A DNA stretch of 64,000 nucleotides from Desarmillaria ectypa (taxonomy: Eukaryota > Basidiomycota > Agaricomycetes > Agaricales > Physalacriaceae). Both the position numbers and the translations under genes were made by a program. Shown in pieces: positions 48,318 to 61,496 of the stretch. Position 1 is the stretch's first letter, and every line of letters starts with the position of its first letter. Location of the stretch: assembly GCA_030407005.1 (NCBI GenBank), contig JAUDYN010000002.1, positions 372,001 to 436,000 on the forward strand. Direction: 5' to 3'. The notes under the pieces are model-generated. The model saw only the letters and a program-made list of their open reading frames with translations. It was not told the DNA's origin and did not search any database.

Positions 48318-51039
48318 TCATACCAAATTCAACAAGGCAACATCACGAACCTTCTCCAGCATAAAAGCATACCCAACCTTCTTCTCAAGTTCCCGCAGCG
48401 AGTTGGCGTTGTGGGTGTTCACAGTGCATAGCAGTTTATCCTCTGCCTTACCCCATAACGGGGACACCTTTTTCAAAGGACTCTCGATCTTCATACCACT
48501 CTCACACGCCCGCCATCGGTCCCGGTCCAACGCTTCCTTCACCCTCCCTTGTTTGGATAGCTTCGCAAACCTGCGCGCCCTGGATGAGTACGGCGGCTCG
48601 TACCCATCGATAATCTCATCGTCAGGTAGCATGTCGATATCCATTTTGGGCACCGTTTTCCGCTTCACCCTTGTGGTAGGCGTCAGACTTCTCTCGTGTT
48701 CGTGCTTGGCGTGCTGCAGCCGTTTCTCCGTGTTCTCGATCGACAGTTCCTCCTCCCACACTTTCTTTACGCGATCTTCGGGCAATCCGAACCGTTTCGT
48801 CCAGCTATGCATTAGCGATTTGCCAAGCTCAGTCATTAAATCCTTAGCAGCGATAGGCACGGATATTGGTGCTCTCGGTAGCGACTTTCGCGACGCCCGC
48901 TTGAACGCCTCCTTCCGTAAATCAATTCGAGGCGGCGGAGGTGCAGCGAGAGTATATCGTCTCTGGGTAGGTTTCTTCGCTATAGAGCGTAGATCGAGGA
49001 AGGGGACAGGCCGATTTGCTGGCGCCGGATGTGCAATGAAGTGGTTGGCATCACTCAAAAGCCTAGATGCCATTTCTTCATCGCTGTCTTCAGAAGGAGC
49101 TGCTGAAAACCGCGGACGCAAAGACCCAACATCGGGTGGAACAGACGGAAAGAAACGCTGCTGTAGTCCCTTAGGGGATGGCAGAAGAGATAACGATGAT
49201 TTTCCCGCTGAATTATACCTATCCATAGATGGAGGCCGCTGGTTCGAAGGTGGTACATTAGAGGGATGCTCCTTCGATGGCGCAGTGGCCATCCGCTTTG
49301 AGTCCTTAGGCGGTGGCAGAGGCGCAGGCGCCGATTTGCCCTTCAACGTATCCTCAGACTTTAAAGATGAGTCAAGACGCTCAGTAGTAGCGCCTTGTAG
49401 GGATCGCGGCGTCAAGGGCGGAACATCTTCGGATACATGTTCTTCAAGCCTGGCCACCTTCGACGGTACGGCTTCTGAGATAACCGCTTCCTTTGTCGCT
49501 TTCCCCTTCCCCTTCTCCAGAGCAACCAGTCTCCTCTTCGCCTTGCCCCTCACCGGAGGCCAAGTCTCTTTGAGCTGAGAATCAGAGTCAGAATCAGGGC
49601 TCGGTCCTCCACGTTTGGTTCCACCAGCGAGTCGATGGCCACCAAATGGACCTTCTGCAAGACGAGGGAGCTGGCGTACCCGTTGTGGGGAGGGAGCGCG
49701 AGAGGACGACGCAGGTGACTCAAAGAACCCCGAATCCGGGCTAGGATGTCGCTTACGGAGGGGCTTATTGGGAGGACGTGTAAGAGGGCGGTCCAGCTTC
49801 GTCGGGAGCTTGGGATCAGGTTTATGGCCTGAGGAACTAGATGCGGCAGGGGCCAGTCCCTCATTAGAATGTAAATGAGCAGAGGGTAGCTGAGATATAT
49901 TGGGATAGAGACGGCGCCCATTCTGAGGAGATGGAGGCGTATTGCGCTCTGAAGACCTGCTGAAGATAAGTTCAGATCCAATACATTGTCTGAAAAGAAG
50001 AAAAAGCATACGAAATTATAGCAATTTTGGATTGGGAAGGCGTAAGCAACTCTGCGATCTCACTAACATCCGTTAGATCGTGATCAGACTCGACGACCAT
50101 CCGCACATCTATGACTTGCTCGTCGTCCTGCTCCTGAGGGTCATCCCCGAATATTTCACCGCTGTAATCGTCCGGACCTGGTGTTTCTCGGTTGTCAGAC
50201 TCCTCATCAGACATTTGAGTGAACAGGGACACAGGAGCCTTGGCCGTGGAAGTTTTATCCTTGGATGCCTCCTTCGGAATGGTCGTTCGTTCTCCCGCGC
50301 TATCCTGCCCCGAATCTGGGTACGCGCACTTGACAGTGACTACTTGCTTCGTTGCAGGCTGCAGTGCCACTGTCGGTAGAGGCTTCGATATGGCCTTAGC
50401 TTTCGTTGGGTCATTATTTCCCTGCGCCTTATAGTGATCTGCAAGTTTTGGTCTCTTCGATGCGACACCCTCATCTGACTCGCGTTTCCGCTTTCCTGAG
50501 TTGACTTCCGCATCCTCCTTCCCCATTGCTACCCTTTTACGATAGCGTTTGATAGATATATTGAAAGCTTCTTGATTCTTGACATATCTGTCCCTCCAAG
50601 ATTGCCAGCTGCGTGACTCTGCCCACGGCCATTTTCGCAGGTTCTATAACAAATGCAAGGTCAATCAAGGGAGGAAGAGGGCGAATGAAGGACATACGTC
50701 CGTCAGTTTCATATAAAGCTGATTTCCTTTCGTAGCCTGGAAGCCGATGGCTTGAGTCGCCAAGTACTCGACAAGGCGCTCATCCTCTTTTTGTGTAAAC
50801 TTTTGTCGGGCACTACAATTTTGCTTTTTAGTAGCTGGAAGATTATTCGGAAGCAGCAACAAAATACTTGGACATCGATATCTGTTAGTTCCTTGGGAGA
50901 CAGTAGCGAAACAGAAACAAGAGGCACGATGGTCACGATGAGCAAGACACGCCTCAAGTTCCCACGCTCGGTAAGTAAACAAGCTGATTCTAGATTTGGA
51001 AATCACCGCCAGCGCTTCGATAGGGGTGAATCGCAACAT
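48318..51039 (-). CDS. Rap1-like Myb-domain protein (putative telomere or chromatin factor)
   Basis: Exons 51039-50698, 50643-50012 and 49959-48318 join in frame to 871 residues. Residues about 79-150 form a Rap1-type Myb domain: RQKFTQKEDERLVEYLATQ, GNQLYMKLTD, then across the intron KWPWAESRSWQSWRDRYVKN. The middle is long, Ser/Pro/Lys-rich and probably disordered, with several basic clusters (KRPK, RGKAKRR) that could be nuclear signals. The C-terminus (LRELEKKVGYAFMLEKVRDV) could be a helical interaction module. Rap1 proteins usually have a BRCT domain before the Myb; here only a possible end of one (YRAWELEACLAH) is seen, and upstream exons may be missing from my model. The 391-codon plus-strand frame over 48403-49578 is its antisense shadow. 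Confidence 0.7.
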
Positions 51040-54000
51040 TTTCTGCTTCGAAAATATAGACGTCAGTACGCTGTTTTAAGATAACGATGTAACCACAGAT
51101 TACACTGCAGAGCCTTGTATTTATGTCTGAAATACACATAAGAGAACTGGCCTATTTTTGGGTGCATCTTTGGTGCCAAAAACCAGAACAAAATGATTCA
51201 CCCAAAAATGAAAGTCTTTCCGTACGTTTGTAAGTGACCAGGGTACAGTTATTTACTGGTCATTGCAACACCATGGTTCAATGAAACATTTAGCCTCTTA
51301 TTCTCCCTCTGTTCATCCTTCATCATAAACTTGCTGATGTGTATTGTATCTTCATGTTATGAAATAGTTCTTCATATGCAACATGAAAAACATTCCAAGT
51401 TTCCATTCTAAAAATGTCTATTTTCTCACAGACTCAAAATCCAATCCGGCAACATGTGTCCTCCATCTCGTCGTAATCACCGACAAAGACCTCAACAATG
51501 CTGATGACCTTCTGAAGAATCTGTATGACAGGTTTGAGACCAGACGGCCATTATCTGAAAAGCCTAGGGCACAAATAAAATATTGTTCTGTCAAGCTATT
51601 GCCTTTTATGGACAGTCTGACTAGAGTTTAGGTGACGTGACTTGGTGCAGCTCGGCGTGACTTTATTCGGCTTCGGCTTCAATGGCTTCGCCAAGTCATA
51701 ATTTCAAATAGCTTTGAAGCCAAGTTGCCGCAGCGCCGCTCCAGCCGATGAAGCTATGACCTCACCGATTCCCTTTAAATGGCAAATTCATCAGTGGTAA
51801 CTCAGACAACCCGATATTCCCGAACATATCGGCGAAAGTTTGGGAAACTGAAGGCAACTTCACAAGCTGCGCCGGTGTGCTTGAGTCGCTCGGCCACAGC
51901 GGCGCAACTTGATCAAGCGTGGCTGGCGTAGTGCGCAGCTTTAAGCCGAGTCATCGAAACGCTAAGTCTGACAGTCCAGTGTGCACTATTGCCCCATTGC
52001 CTCTGAATTTTATTTCTCTTGCCCAATTTTTTACTATGCCTGGTCACGCTAATTCAAACTTGAAAAAGTGCCAGATTGCTCACAAATGTTCATCACCAGT
52101 TAATGGAAAAGGCAGTCGTTGCATGAGCTTGTCAAACTATGTACATGGGCCGGACCGTTGCAGTGACTCAAAATGGCCTGGAATACCCACGCCACCGTAA
52201 TGCTGCAAAAATGGACTTGTACCCATTTCTTGCATCCAAATATAATCATAATTCGCACCCAATTCAAGCTCACAGTAAATACTCAATTTCGTTGTTTCAT
52301 TGACCGGTAAATAACTGTATACGCCATGAACACAGATCTCCAATTTCCGGAAATTTGAGCATCTTGTCTGAATTTGCACCCAAGTTACGACCAAAGTTTT
52401 CGCATTGGGAGCCGATGGAAACCCATGTCCTGACGGGGCGGGGGGTCTTAAAAGTTGCTCAAAAAGTCCAACATCTGTCCGAATTCTTGCCCAGGTCCAG
52501 CGAGGGCAAGCACCAAATGTCCGAATTTTAGACATGGGTTCGAGGGTCAGTACGCCTGAATTCTGTCCAAATCATGATCCGGTCCTTAGTGCATACTTCA
52601 TAGTCCAGTCTTTGTACTTATTCTTGATAGAAATGTTTTTGGCCCATAAACATATGCGAGAAATTTGTTGCACCTGTGAAGCTTGGACTGCCGGAGTGAC
52701 CTATGACGCGTGATGTGTGATGACTCATGCAGATGACAAAATGTGCCGAGTTTGGTACTTGGGCATATTGCCGTATCGTTATTTCATAATTATTCAAGTG
52801 CAGTGATACCGGTGCATTCCTGCTCTTATTATAGGTGTTAAAAGACATAATTAACACCTCTTATATCTGGCTTCATAGGTGATTTGTTGTATTTATTTAT
52901 TTGATATAATCGTTTCGAATATAAATTATTTTTTAAATACCATGTCCAAAAACAGGTGGTTTTTAAAATGACGGTAAAAGACCACTGCTATACCGGAATT
53001 CCTTTGAAGTAGCTTTAACTTATCAATGTGATAGTGTGATAGTCATATCCTTCACATGTCAAGGGACTCGTCGGAGAAGACGGTTCCGACATGGGAATTG
53101 TGGCTGTGTAGTCCGCTTACCGGCTTAAGCCGCTGCACATCACTTTCGATAGATCCCGGATGCTTCAACACTGCAGCCATTATGAAGGACCTGCAGGCTC
53201 TTGCTTGGGTCATTCATGCTTCATACCCCTCTTCATTATCGTGTGTTCTCGAATTCATTTCTGAAGTCAATTATTTCATTCAGCCATTTGCGTTTATGCT
53301 ACGGTTTTGAGTGTTTAGTCCCTGATAATCTCTACCGCTCGCCTCACTCCCTGTCAAAAAATAGAAAAAATGCTCCTCATACTCATGTAACCGGTGAGGA
53401 ACGATTAATTGCTGCCTTGTTCGACTTTACTTCAACCACATTGAACATGCAGTTCAATATGTCCCCTCTGTAGCATGGATGTAATCATCAAAGCATGTAT
53501 CCCGGAACACTTGGGTCGACATATACCGCGGCTATCTTTCTCCCTGTTTTCTAATTCTTTTACTGCTTTCGCTGTGCACTGAAAACCAGACAAGGCAAGG
53601 CCCTCTAGACAGAAATTGCACAAGAGAAAACGCTAACAATAATTCAGTATGTTTTCTTTCCTGTCGTTTGTCACAGTGCCTCATTGTGAAGGTTCTTCTA
53701 AGCAGGTGCGGTGGCAAGCAAATTGTTCAGTAGAATTTCGGTATTCAGAAGGCAACAGCCGATAGGTAATGCCCCCACCACGCGCGTCCACCGACCGTCG
53801 CTCCCCCTCCACTCCGCTCTCCATCTGAGGAACAGGGAAAAACTTGACTGGAGTCCACGCTTGTGCTTCCATTCGAAGATATGACTCCCTTCTACATTGG
53901 ATGTACATACGCCCTAGAGGGCCTAGAATACAGGTACTAAGGAGACTAGCTATATCTTCTAGTACACGTGAGTATTTCTCGTTCCCAAGACCGACTAGCA

Positions 54001-54822
54001 CTGACCAGTATTAGCTTTTGATCTTCGGAAAAAGCCCTGCGCAGCAAATGCTTGTCTCTTGGCGCCGCTGCCAGGGACATTGAATCAATTTTGGTGGACA
54101 GAATCTGGCCCGGAAGTGTCAGTTTCCGTGGCATCCAGGACATCCAGGACGACCTGCCGCTGCGTGCCTGTCATGCAACCGTAACAAGCAAACTGGGCGG
54201 CGATCACTGGACGAACGCCTCCATTTTATTGGTAATCTTTGGACGCACGGCGACCAAGCCGGCCCACCCAAGTACGATATGCATCGTTTTTTCTCCTGTT
54301 AATCTATCCGCTAGAAAAAACTTGATGAAAACAGAGACCGGTGTATTGAGTGTCGCTGAGCTATGCGGAATGACTTAGGTGCAGGACTTGCATGGAACTG
54401 ACGCAGCCGCTGCCGCCCCTAAAATTAAAGCACTATCACGTGACTTCGGCATGATAAACTCGCCCCTCTTCAATTGGTTGAAACCATCACCCTTGCCGGC
54501 ATCGTGTCAGTAAGTGAATATCTGTCGCTCTAGCTTGCCATTTTTCTGGTATTGAAGTATCTTGAAGGTGCCGAACGCCAACCTTAAGGGCTGCCCAGAC
54601 GGCCATTGGATCAAATACCGCCGTGCGGACCGCCACCCCGCCGTCCACTTACGGAACGGAGCACCTGAGGCGCTAAACAATTAGGAGTTATCTGCCAGTA
54701 AGTCAGCACGCCGGATCTCCTCCTCATTTCAAATCCCGTACCCCACACTTCCCCACATTCCGATATAAAGACTCAATATTTGTGCGTTAATCTCCTTTTC
54801 TTGCTGCTGCTTGAGTTCTCTA
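51040..54822. other. Long stretch without a supported gene
   Basis: About 3.8 kb. A minus-strand frame at 53681-54001 (CILGPLGRMYIQCRRESYLR) and one at 53946-54143 have some coding texture, but a clean join between them was not found. 52200-52560 contains repeated GAATTxxxxCCCAxxT-like phrases suggesting a decayed repeat. No transposon termini were recognised. Confidence 0.4.
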
Positions 54823-57649
54823 ATGTCGAAATTCAAAGCTTCTAGTTCTTCGGATCCAATGCCAGGTCAGACCTTCGCGTACCAGGATAAGCTCCCGAAG
54901 CTTCCCATCCCGCCTTTGGAAGATACTTGCAGAAGATATCTGAAGGCCCTTGAGGGGCTGCAGGACGCACGAGAACACGAGCAGACGAAGCTAGCCGTTC
55001 AGGAATTTTTGGATAAAGATGGGCCGCGTATACAAGAGAAACTGAAAGCATGGGCAAAGAATAAGGATAGGTAGGCGCTTTCCCCTGTTCGCTTCGTTAT
55101 CTCGGCTAACGATGGCCTAGCTACATCGAAGACTTTTGGTACGAGTCATATCTATCGCATACGGACCCCGTCGTACTAGCCCTGAATCCGTTCTTCGTTC
55201 TCGAGTGAGCTCGGTCCATCAACAGCATCCGTAATTGTGGCTCACGGCTTTCAGGAATGATCCTTCGCCCGATCGAGGCACCCAGCTTCCTCGCGCTGCG
55301 TCGCTTATCATTTCATCCTTGGGTTTCATCCATGACCTTCGAGCTGGAATTCTGGAGCCGGACACAATTCGAGGAAAGCCTCTGGACATGGACCAGTATT
55401 CGAGGCTATTCGGCACAGCCAGGATCCCCACAGAGGTACGTTGGTGGTGTCGGGTAACGAGATAATTCCATGCTCACAAAGTTCGCTTAGCGAGGATGCA
55501 AGATGCAAGTACATGAGGAATCGAGACATATCGTCGTTCTTCGCCGAGGACAGTTTTGTCAGTATCAGGCCCCTCCAACTTTTACGGCCGCTCTAAATGA
55601 AGCTTAGATTGGTTTGATGTCCTTGATGATGATAACTTGCCGGTTCTTACGGAACGCGAAGTCATACGCAACCTCAAAGCTATCATCTGTGATGCTGACA
55701 AGACCGATAAAGCTGATGTAAGCACACGGAGACCTGTACTGATATTTATATCAACCAATCATGATTCCAGGTTGTCAGAGGCGCGATAGGCGTGCTTTCC
55801 ACAGAGAATAGAAAGATATGGTCTCAGCTCCGTGATACTCTGTCTCATGACCGTACTAACAAGTCATGCCTTGATATCATCGACCGGTCCCTGTTTGTGG
55901 TGTGTTTGGATGATGCTGCGCCGGATAACTTGGCGAATCTATGCAGCAATTTCTTGTGCGGCACGTACGGCTTGGAAGAGGGTGTTCAAACTGGTACCTG
56001 TACCAATCGATGGTACGATAAGGTACGTCATTGGATCTGATGGTTCTATTCCCGCTCGCTTATTCTGGGGCTCTAGCTTCAAATTATCGTTTGTGCAGAT
56101 GGTGCTGCTGGTATCAACTTTGAACATACCGGTGTCGACGGTCACACCGTACTTCGGTTTGCGGCTGATATCTTCACTGAAGGGCTGATGCTCCTCGCTC
56201 GGTCAATCAATCCCTCGGCGCCTACTCTTTTCCACGCAACTCTTTCCCCTCATGCAAAGGCGTTCAAGCCTCCGCGCAATTCTGGTAAACCGCCGACACC
56301 CCCTCTAGACCATATTGATACGACACCGAAGAAGTTAGAGTGGAAACTCTCTCCCGAATTGCGCGTGGGTATTAGATTTGCAGAAACCAGAATTAGCGAC
56401 TTGATTTGCCAGAATGACTGTCAAGCGCTGGAATTTAAGGGTTATGGAAAGAACTTCATCACAAGCCATGGATTTAGTCCAGATGCCTTTGTCCAGATGG
56501 CATTCCAAGCGGCGTATTTTGGGCTATACGGTCTGCTTGCTCCTTTTCCTCCATTTCGCCGATACTGATATCGCCTAGGTCGGATTGAATGTGTATACGA
56601 ACCCGCGATGACTAAGGCGTTCCTACATGGCCGTACCGAGGCCATTCGTTCTATTCAGCCTGAAAGTGTCCACTTTACAAAGGTAAGAGCTTAGCCGCTC
56701 GTATCATGTGTAAACCAAGGCACACGTAATCGCAGGTCTTCTACTCTGAAGCCCCAGCTTCCCAAAAAGTCGATGCTTTGCACAAAGCCTGCGAGCGTCA
56801 CGTTAAGCTGACCCGAGAGTGCAGCCAGGGGTTGGGCCAAGACAGGTAGGTTGAATCACATGGGCGCATCATTTTCGGCGGAACGCTGACTCCATCCGTT
56901 AAGGCACCTCTACGCTTTGTATTGTCTCCTCCAGAGGCAGTTGAATGGAAACCTTGACCCCTCGCCTGACGACCCTGCTCCATGGCCGGAGTACAATAAC
57001 AAGATGCCGGCGATATTTACTGACCCCGGCTGGGAACTCCTCAGCACGTCGATTTTGTCCACATCCAATTGTGGTAACCCCGCTTTGCGACTCTTTGGGT
57101 TCGGTCCCGTCGCTGCCGATGGGTACGGCATTGGATATATCATCAAGGAAGACGGATTATCTGTGTATGAATTTCCAACGCTATCCATGTGGGCTCTGGC
57201 TAACGGCCTGCGGTAGCTGCGCGTCCTCGAAGCATCTGCAGACTAGACGGTTTTTGAATACCCTTCAGGAATACCTGCTTGATATACAGAAGCTGATCAT
57301 TCATATCCATCGCTCGGCGAATGAACGCCCAGCGCCATTTGTTGATCATGCGGGTATTCTGAGGGACTCAAAGACGGGAAGACCTATCAGTGGACATACG
57401 GGCGACGAAGGTGATGATGAGGATATTGCTATGCGTATGTCGCCTCCCGTTGCTTAATACCCTTTCTCATTACTTCCTTTCCAGCGGGATACTCCTTCTT
57501 TGACAGCGGCGACGTGCAGCTTCTTGGGCACCGGAGGCGTACACCATATTCACATGTTGGTCAGTATTTCCAAACAGTATGTTTTCGTAGATGTCGAACT
57601 GACGTCTGTGGCGTTCTCAGGCAAGGTGCTACAATTGGCTGAGTATTAA
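54823..57649 (+). CDS. Carnitine O-acetyltransferase (choline/carnitine acyltransferase family)
   Basis: The enzyme transfers acetyl groups between CoA and carnitine, serving acetyl-unit shuttling between compartments during growth on fatty acids or acetate. About thirteen exons can be followed from ATG 54823 to the stop at 57647-57649 (roughly 750 residues). Landmarks are FAYQDKLPKLPIPPLEDTC at the N-terminus, DFWYESYLSHTDPVVLALNP, the QF-YWFDVLD junction, LCSNFLCGTYG, the catalytic His in INFEHTGVDGHTVLRF, TRISDLICQNDCQALEF, and LSTSNCGNPALRLFGFGPVA then DGYGIGYI. The end GYSFFDSGDVQLL...HVG-KVLQLAEY is typical. No peroxisomal SKL-type tail is present (it ends AEY), so it is probably the cytosolic (YAT2-like) branch, by inference. 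No break was seen. Confidence 0.92.
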
Positions 57650-59418
57650 GCAGCTTGGGCTTCGCAGTTTTCTATCTATGTGAGTATCGCCTATTTGTAT
57701 GTATGTATCCCGTTTTGTATGTGTACCGTTCATTGGAGGAGAATATACCACTTAATGTTATTGACGGTGGCAATGATGGTACGACAGGAGCACTTGAATC
57801 TGGACGCAACCTCATGGTTTTGTCGGTTGCCAGTGTTCATCGACATAACCCATGAGACCATGTAGCTCCCGTCATTTGTCTTGGGAACAAATCTCCGAGA
57901 GGAGAGCGTACGTATCCTAATGAAAATGACGATTCTGATGTGCCGTCCAGAGACATTTGAATGGCTCTAACTTCTGGATAACAGATTGCTATCAGACATT
58001 AGTCTTTCAACCCTAGAATTCCATACTTTCTGGTTCATCGACTCGGAACAACTAACCAGTTGAGCTGGACCCGGCGACTTCAAGGCCATCGTGTCTTCAT
58101 CAGAAGACACCCGCGTAGACCATTGCGTCAGCATCCAGCCATGCATATGCACGGCATTGACACGAAAGGGATGTTGAGAAATTTTCTCGACGTAAACAGT
58201 AGGGTAGGTAGAATTTGATAAGGAGAAACGGAGAGAGCTAAATTTAGCCGTCTGGTCGTGCAAACTTCGCAGTGTCTGAAAGTGGTACTAAATTGGGATC
58301 TTCATAATTATGTCGCATCGTCTGTCTGCCTCGTCAGTCAACAACATGCTAACCGAAGTAGGGTTGTAGCATACTACTTCGTAACCAGAGCTATCATAAC
58401 GAAGATTTAATGAGCGCTAGGCCGATGGAAGCATTTTAGGAAAAGCAACTTGAACAAGCATCATAATAGATTTCGAGATTCTTCCCATGCTATTTCTAGT
58501 CTCGGAGAGCACCTGTGAGGCCGACATAGTGATCTGATAAGTGTACTTGCTTCGCGCTTAACCTCCGGTCGCGTTAGGGTCGAATCGGAGCAAGCGTTCC
58601 TCGGTCAAGTTGCTCCCGAACTGTGAAATGCATGAAGGATTTTGACCATTCGTTGGTAGTTGGTAACTTCGGAGGATTACCGCTGATATCTGCTCGCTGC
58701 GCTGGCAGCTCTCTACCTCAACGAGCCAGTCGAGTTCTCTATACAATATGACATGTACGTAAATCAAGCCTTTGCCAGTTGACTTCGCAACCGGGTCATG
58801 ATTTGTGATCAAACCATTTACCAAATCGTCGAGCAGCTCGTTCTCAAGGAGACCTTAATAAACATAGTGGCGTCGAAGAACGGCAGGGATCTCTTCGGAA
58901 AGCAAGAATCTTGCTTGGTAGCCGGTATCCGTTAATTGGGTTTAATCCTTGGGAATATGGGCTCTCCATCTGTTATTGCGAGATTTCTAGCGCCAAGTCT
59001 GATGTGAGGGGGAAAGAGAGGGAAACGTGACGCGGCAGAGCCAGGCATCTTTCGATACGCGATGGACTCGGCGTAGTGACATGCCATTGGATAACGGCCT
59101 CAATTTACCTTTCGATGTTCAAAATTGTTCGAGTCGAAACCGGCCTAGCAACCACTTCACGTGACTTAGAAGCACTTTATAGTCGGAGTACCTGAAGGGG
59201 TGAAATTCAAAGGTCCTGATTTGGGAATTCATATCACGAATGTTATAAATGGCAAAAATCCAGATTCGCCCTTTTTATCACTCTTACGCCTTCCTTCTGG
59301 ACGCCTTTTTGCAGGTCATCTTCAGTTCCGTTTTCTTTCCTCGGAACGCCTGTTCACTTTCCTTTAAAAACTGACTGTCTTTTCTCTATACCCTCGTTCT
59401 CGATCCCTCGTTATCGAA
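57650..59418. other. Intergenic stretch with a possible gene relic
   Basis: The minus strand at about 58558-58990 shows coding-like pieces (ARFLLSEEIPAVLRRHYVY, a stop, then GLLENELLDDLVNGLITNHD and QFGSNLTEERLLRFDPNATG). I cannot name the family. It reads like a decayed gene. The rest shows nothing. Confidence 0.35.
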
Positions 59419-61496
59419 ATGTTCACGACCTTTGCTGCTGCTCTATTCCTTGCCCAAGCCGTTCAAGGCCATGTCGCGCCGTTTCACCCCTCGATGTGGT
59501 GCTTCAGTGTACGTTTTGTGCTGGGTCGATTATCTGTTGCTTTCTCATACTATGTGATTCTTAGGGTACTTCTGGATCCAATATTAACGCCCAAGAAGCT
59601 GTAAACCCTGTGTATCAAATGGGCTACAGCGGATACTGGAGTGAGTTGCTTCTTTACTGTTTCTTATACTTACTGAAAGTCATTTCACTCCACAGTGCAT
59701 GCTAACACCGGAGTAAGAACCAGTCACTTCCGCCACATTAATTCAAATATTTACTTTTTGGCAGTGTCTTTCTCAGCCTCCAGCTGACAACACTTTCCTG
59801 GAGCTGTGAGCGCTTATCTATTCCTCGCATTTTATCTGTGTACTAAAATAAACTCTACAGCCCCGCCGGTGGCTCGTTCAGCCTCGAGATTGCCGCTAAC
59901 CGTGCTTTCACCTCCTACTCTTACGATGGTGCTAAAGTCTCTGACTGGGCTGATGGTCAAGCCCACGAAGAATTAAATGGAGCTGTAGGTATCCTTATGA
60001 AATTGTCATGTCACCAGCACTCATTTTTTTGTAGCACAACGAGTGCGTATCCAGCCCCAATCGTAAGCATCGGCTGCATTTTGTCGAGATGTCAATCACT
60101 GACTCGTGTCCCGATGGTAGTCCACGCCCAGAACGAATCCATGGCAGCAGGAACTGCTTTCGCTATCTCCTACACTGTGCGTAGCGTGGTCCACTCTACC
60201 AGCGTTTGATGTTCCTGACCCATCTCAAGTCCGACATCTCTGCGGTCAACCAAGACAACCTTGTCGTGTTCACCGTTGCCCCAAAGTGAGCAAATTACTT
60301 TCGACCGCTCGTACGTTAACTTAACTCCGAATGATTAGAACCCCCTGGAAGCTTGTTGCGACCTACGACGTCCCAGCGGCGATGCCAGCATGCCCAGAAG
60401 GTGGTTGTATTTGTGCTGTGAGTGTTCTTGACGACTAGTATTTAGACCTAAACTGATTGTACCTGCCTGTGCAGTGGGGCTGGGTACGTATCGCTATTTC
60501 GGCCGTAATTATGACTATTGACCTAATGATCGCTCGGCTATCTCCAGGTACCTAACGGGTTCGTCATATTTCTTACTCTCACTCGACGCCGTGATTGACA
60601 TGTTTTTTGCTCTGACAGCTGTGGCATTCCCAACATGTATATGCATCCCTTCAGGTGTACAGTTACAGGCGCCACCAGTACAACTGCCGTTGGAACACCC
60701 AAGTCTCCTGAATGGTGTGAAGACGACCAATCCAAATGTGTTTCGGGACCCAAGAAGTTCATCATATGGAACCAGAACGAAGCTGATACGGTGTCCGTCG
60801 ATGGCTACGATCTCTCAGGACAACCCAAGTCCCCCGGATACAATACCAAGATGGGATTCACAGGTGGTGCGTTCATCGGGTTTTGATATTTCGCGACGTC
60901 CAACTTATCGACGTGAAATATTTTCAGGCGCTCAAAACGACATTTTCACCGGAGCTAGCACTGGAGGCGGTTCTTCGTCCGGCTCTGGCTCTGGTTCGTC
61001 GTCGTCATCATCATCATCGCTTCCGGCTGAAATTGCGACTACATCGTCGGCGGCAAGTGCTACATCCGCAGCACCTGAGACGACCTCGACTTCGGAAAGT
61101 TCTACGTACGTCGCACCGGCCACTACCGAGTCATCGGAATCTTCTACCTTTGCCGCGCCTGCCCCCACTTCATCTTCCGAAAGTTCGTCTTCCGTTGCGC
61201 CCGTCACTACCTCGTCTTCCTCTATTGCAACATCCCCTTCCTCGACCCAGTCGGCGGCAGCCCAAACAACTGCATCCGCATGCCCCGCCTCCTACACTCA
61301 CGCATCCTCCACCGCCACCAGCAGCGCTGCTACTCCCACCAAGACGTGCAGAGAACGCCATCATCACAGCGGCAAAAAGCGGGCCGCTAAGCGGAACACG
61401 TCCACCTCGAAACGCGAATCCATCCCATCAAAGAATGACAGTGTTCCGTCGAAGCGAAGCCTTCGTTCCCACCGTCGTCGTATGTCATCCTGGTGA
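59419..61496 (+). CDS. Secreted AA14-type lytic polysaccharide monooxygenase with Ser-rich tail
   Basis: AA14 enzymes are copper monooxygenases of basidiomycetes reported to act on xylan-coated cellulose. Thirteen exons close in frame to 466 residues, including a 9-nt exon (60475-60483, WGW) and an 11-nt exon (60548-60558). A signal peptide ([17 protein letters not shown]) is followed by His as first mature residue ([12 protein letters not shown]), the expected copper-brace His. Further family blocks are [100 protein letters not shown] and [11 protein letters not shown]. After the domain comes a Ser/Thr/Ala-rich region of about 130 residues and a strongly basic end ([22 protein letters not shown]). 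No GPI signal is seen. Confidence 0.9.

Noticed and set aside
48403..49578. 391-codon plus-strand frame
   Set aside because: Antisense shadow of the Rap1-like gene, whose minus frame has the Myb domain and consistent introns.
53681..54143. Possible minus-strand two-exon gene
   Set aside because: The two frames could not be joined by a canonical intron and no family is recognised.
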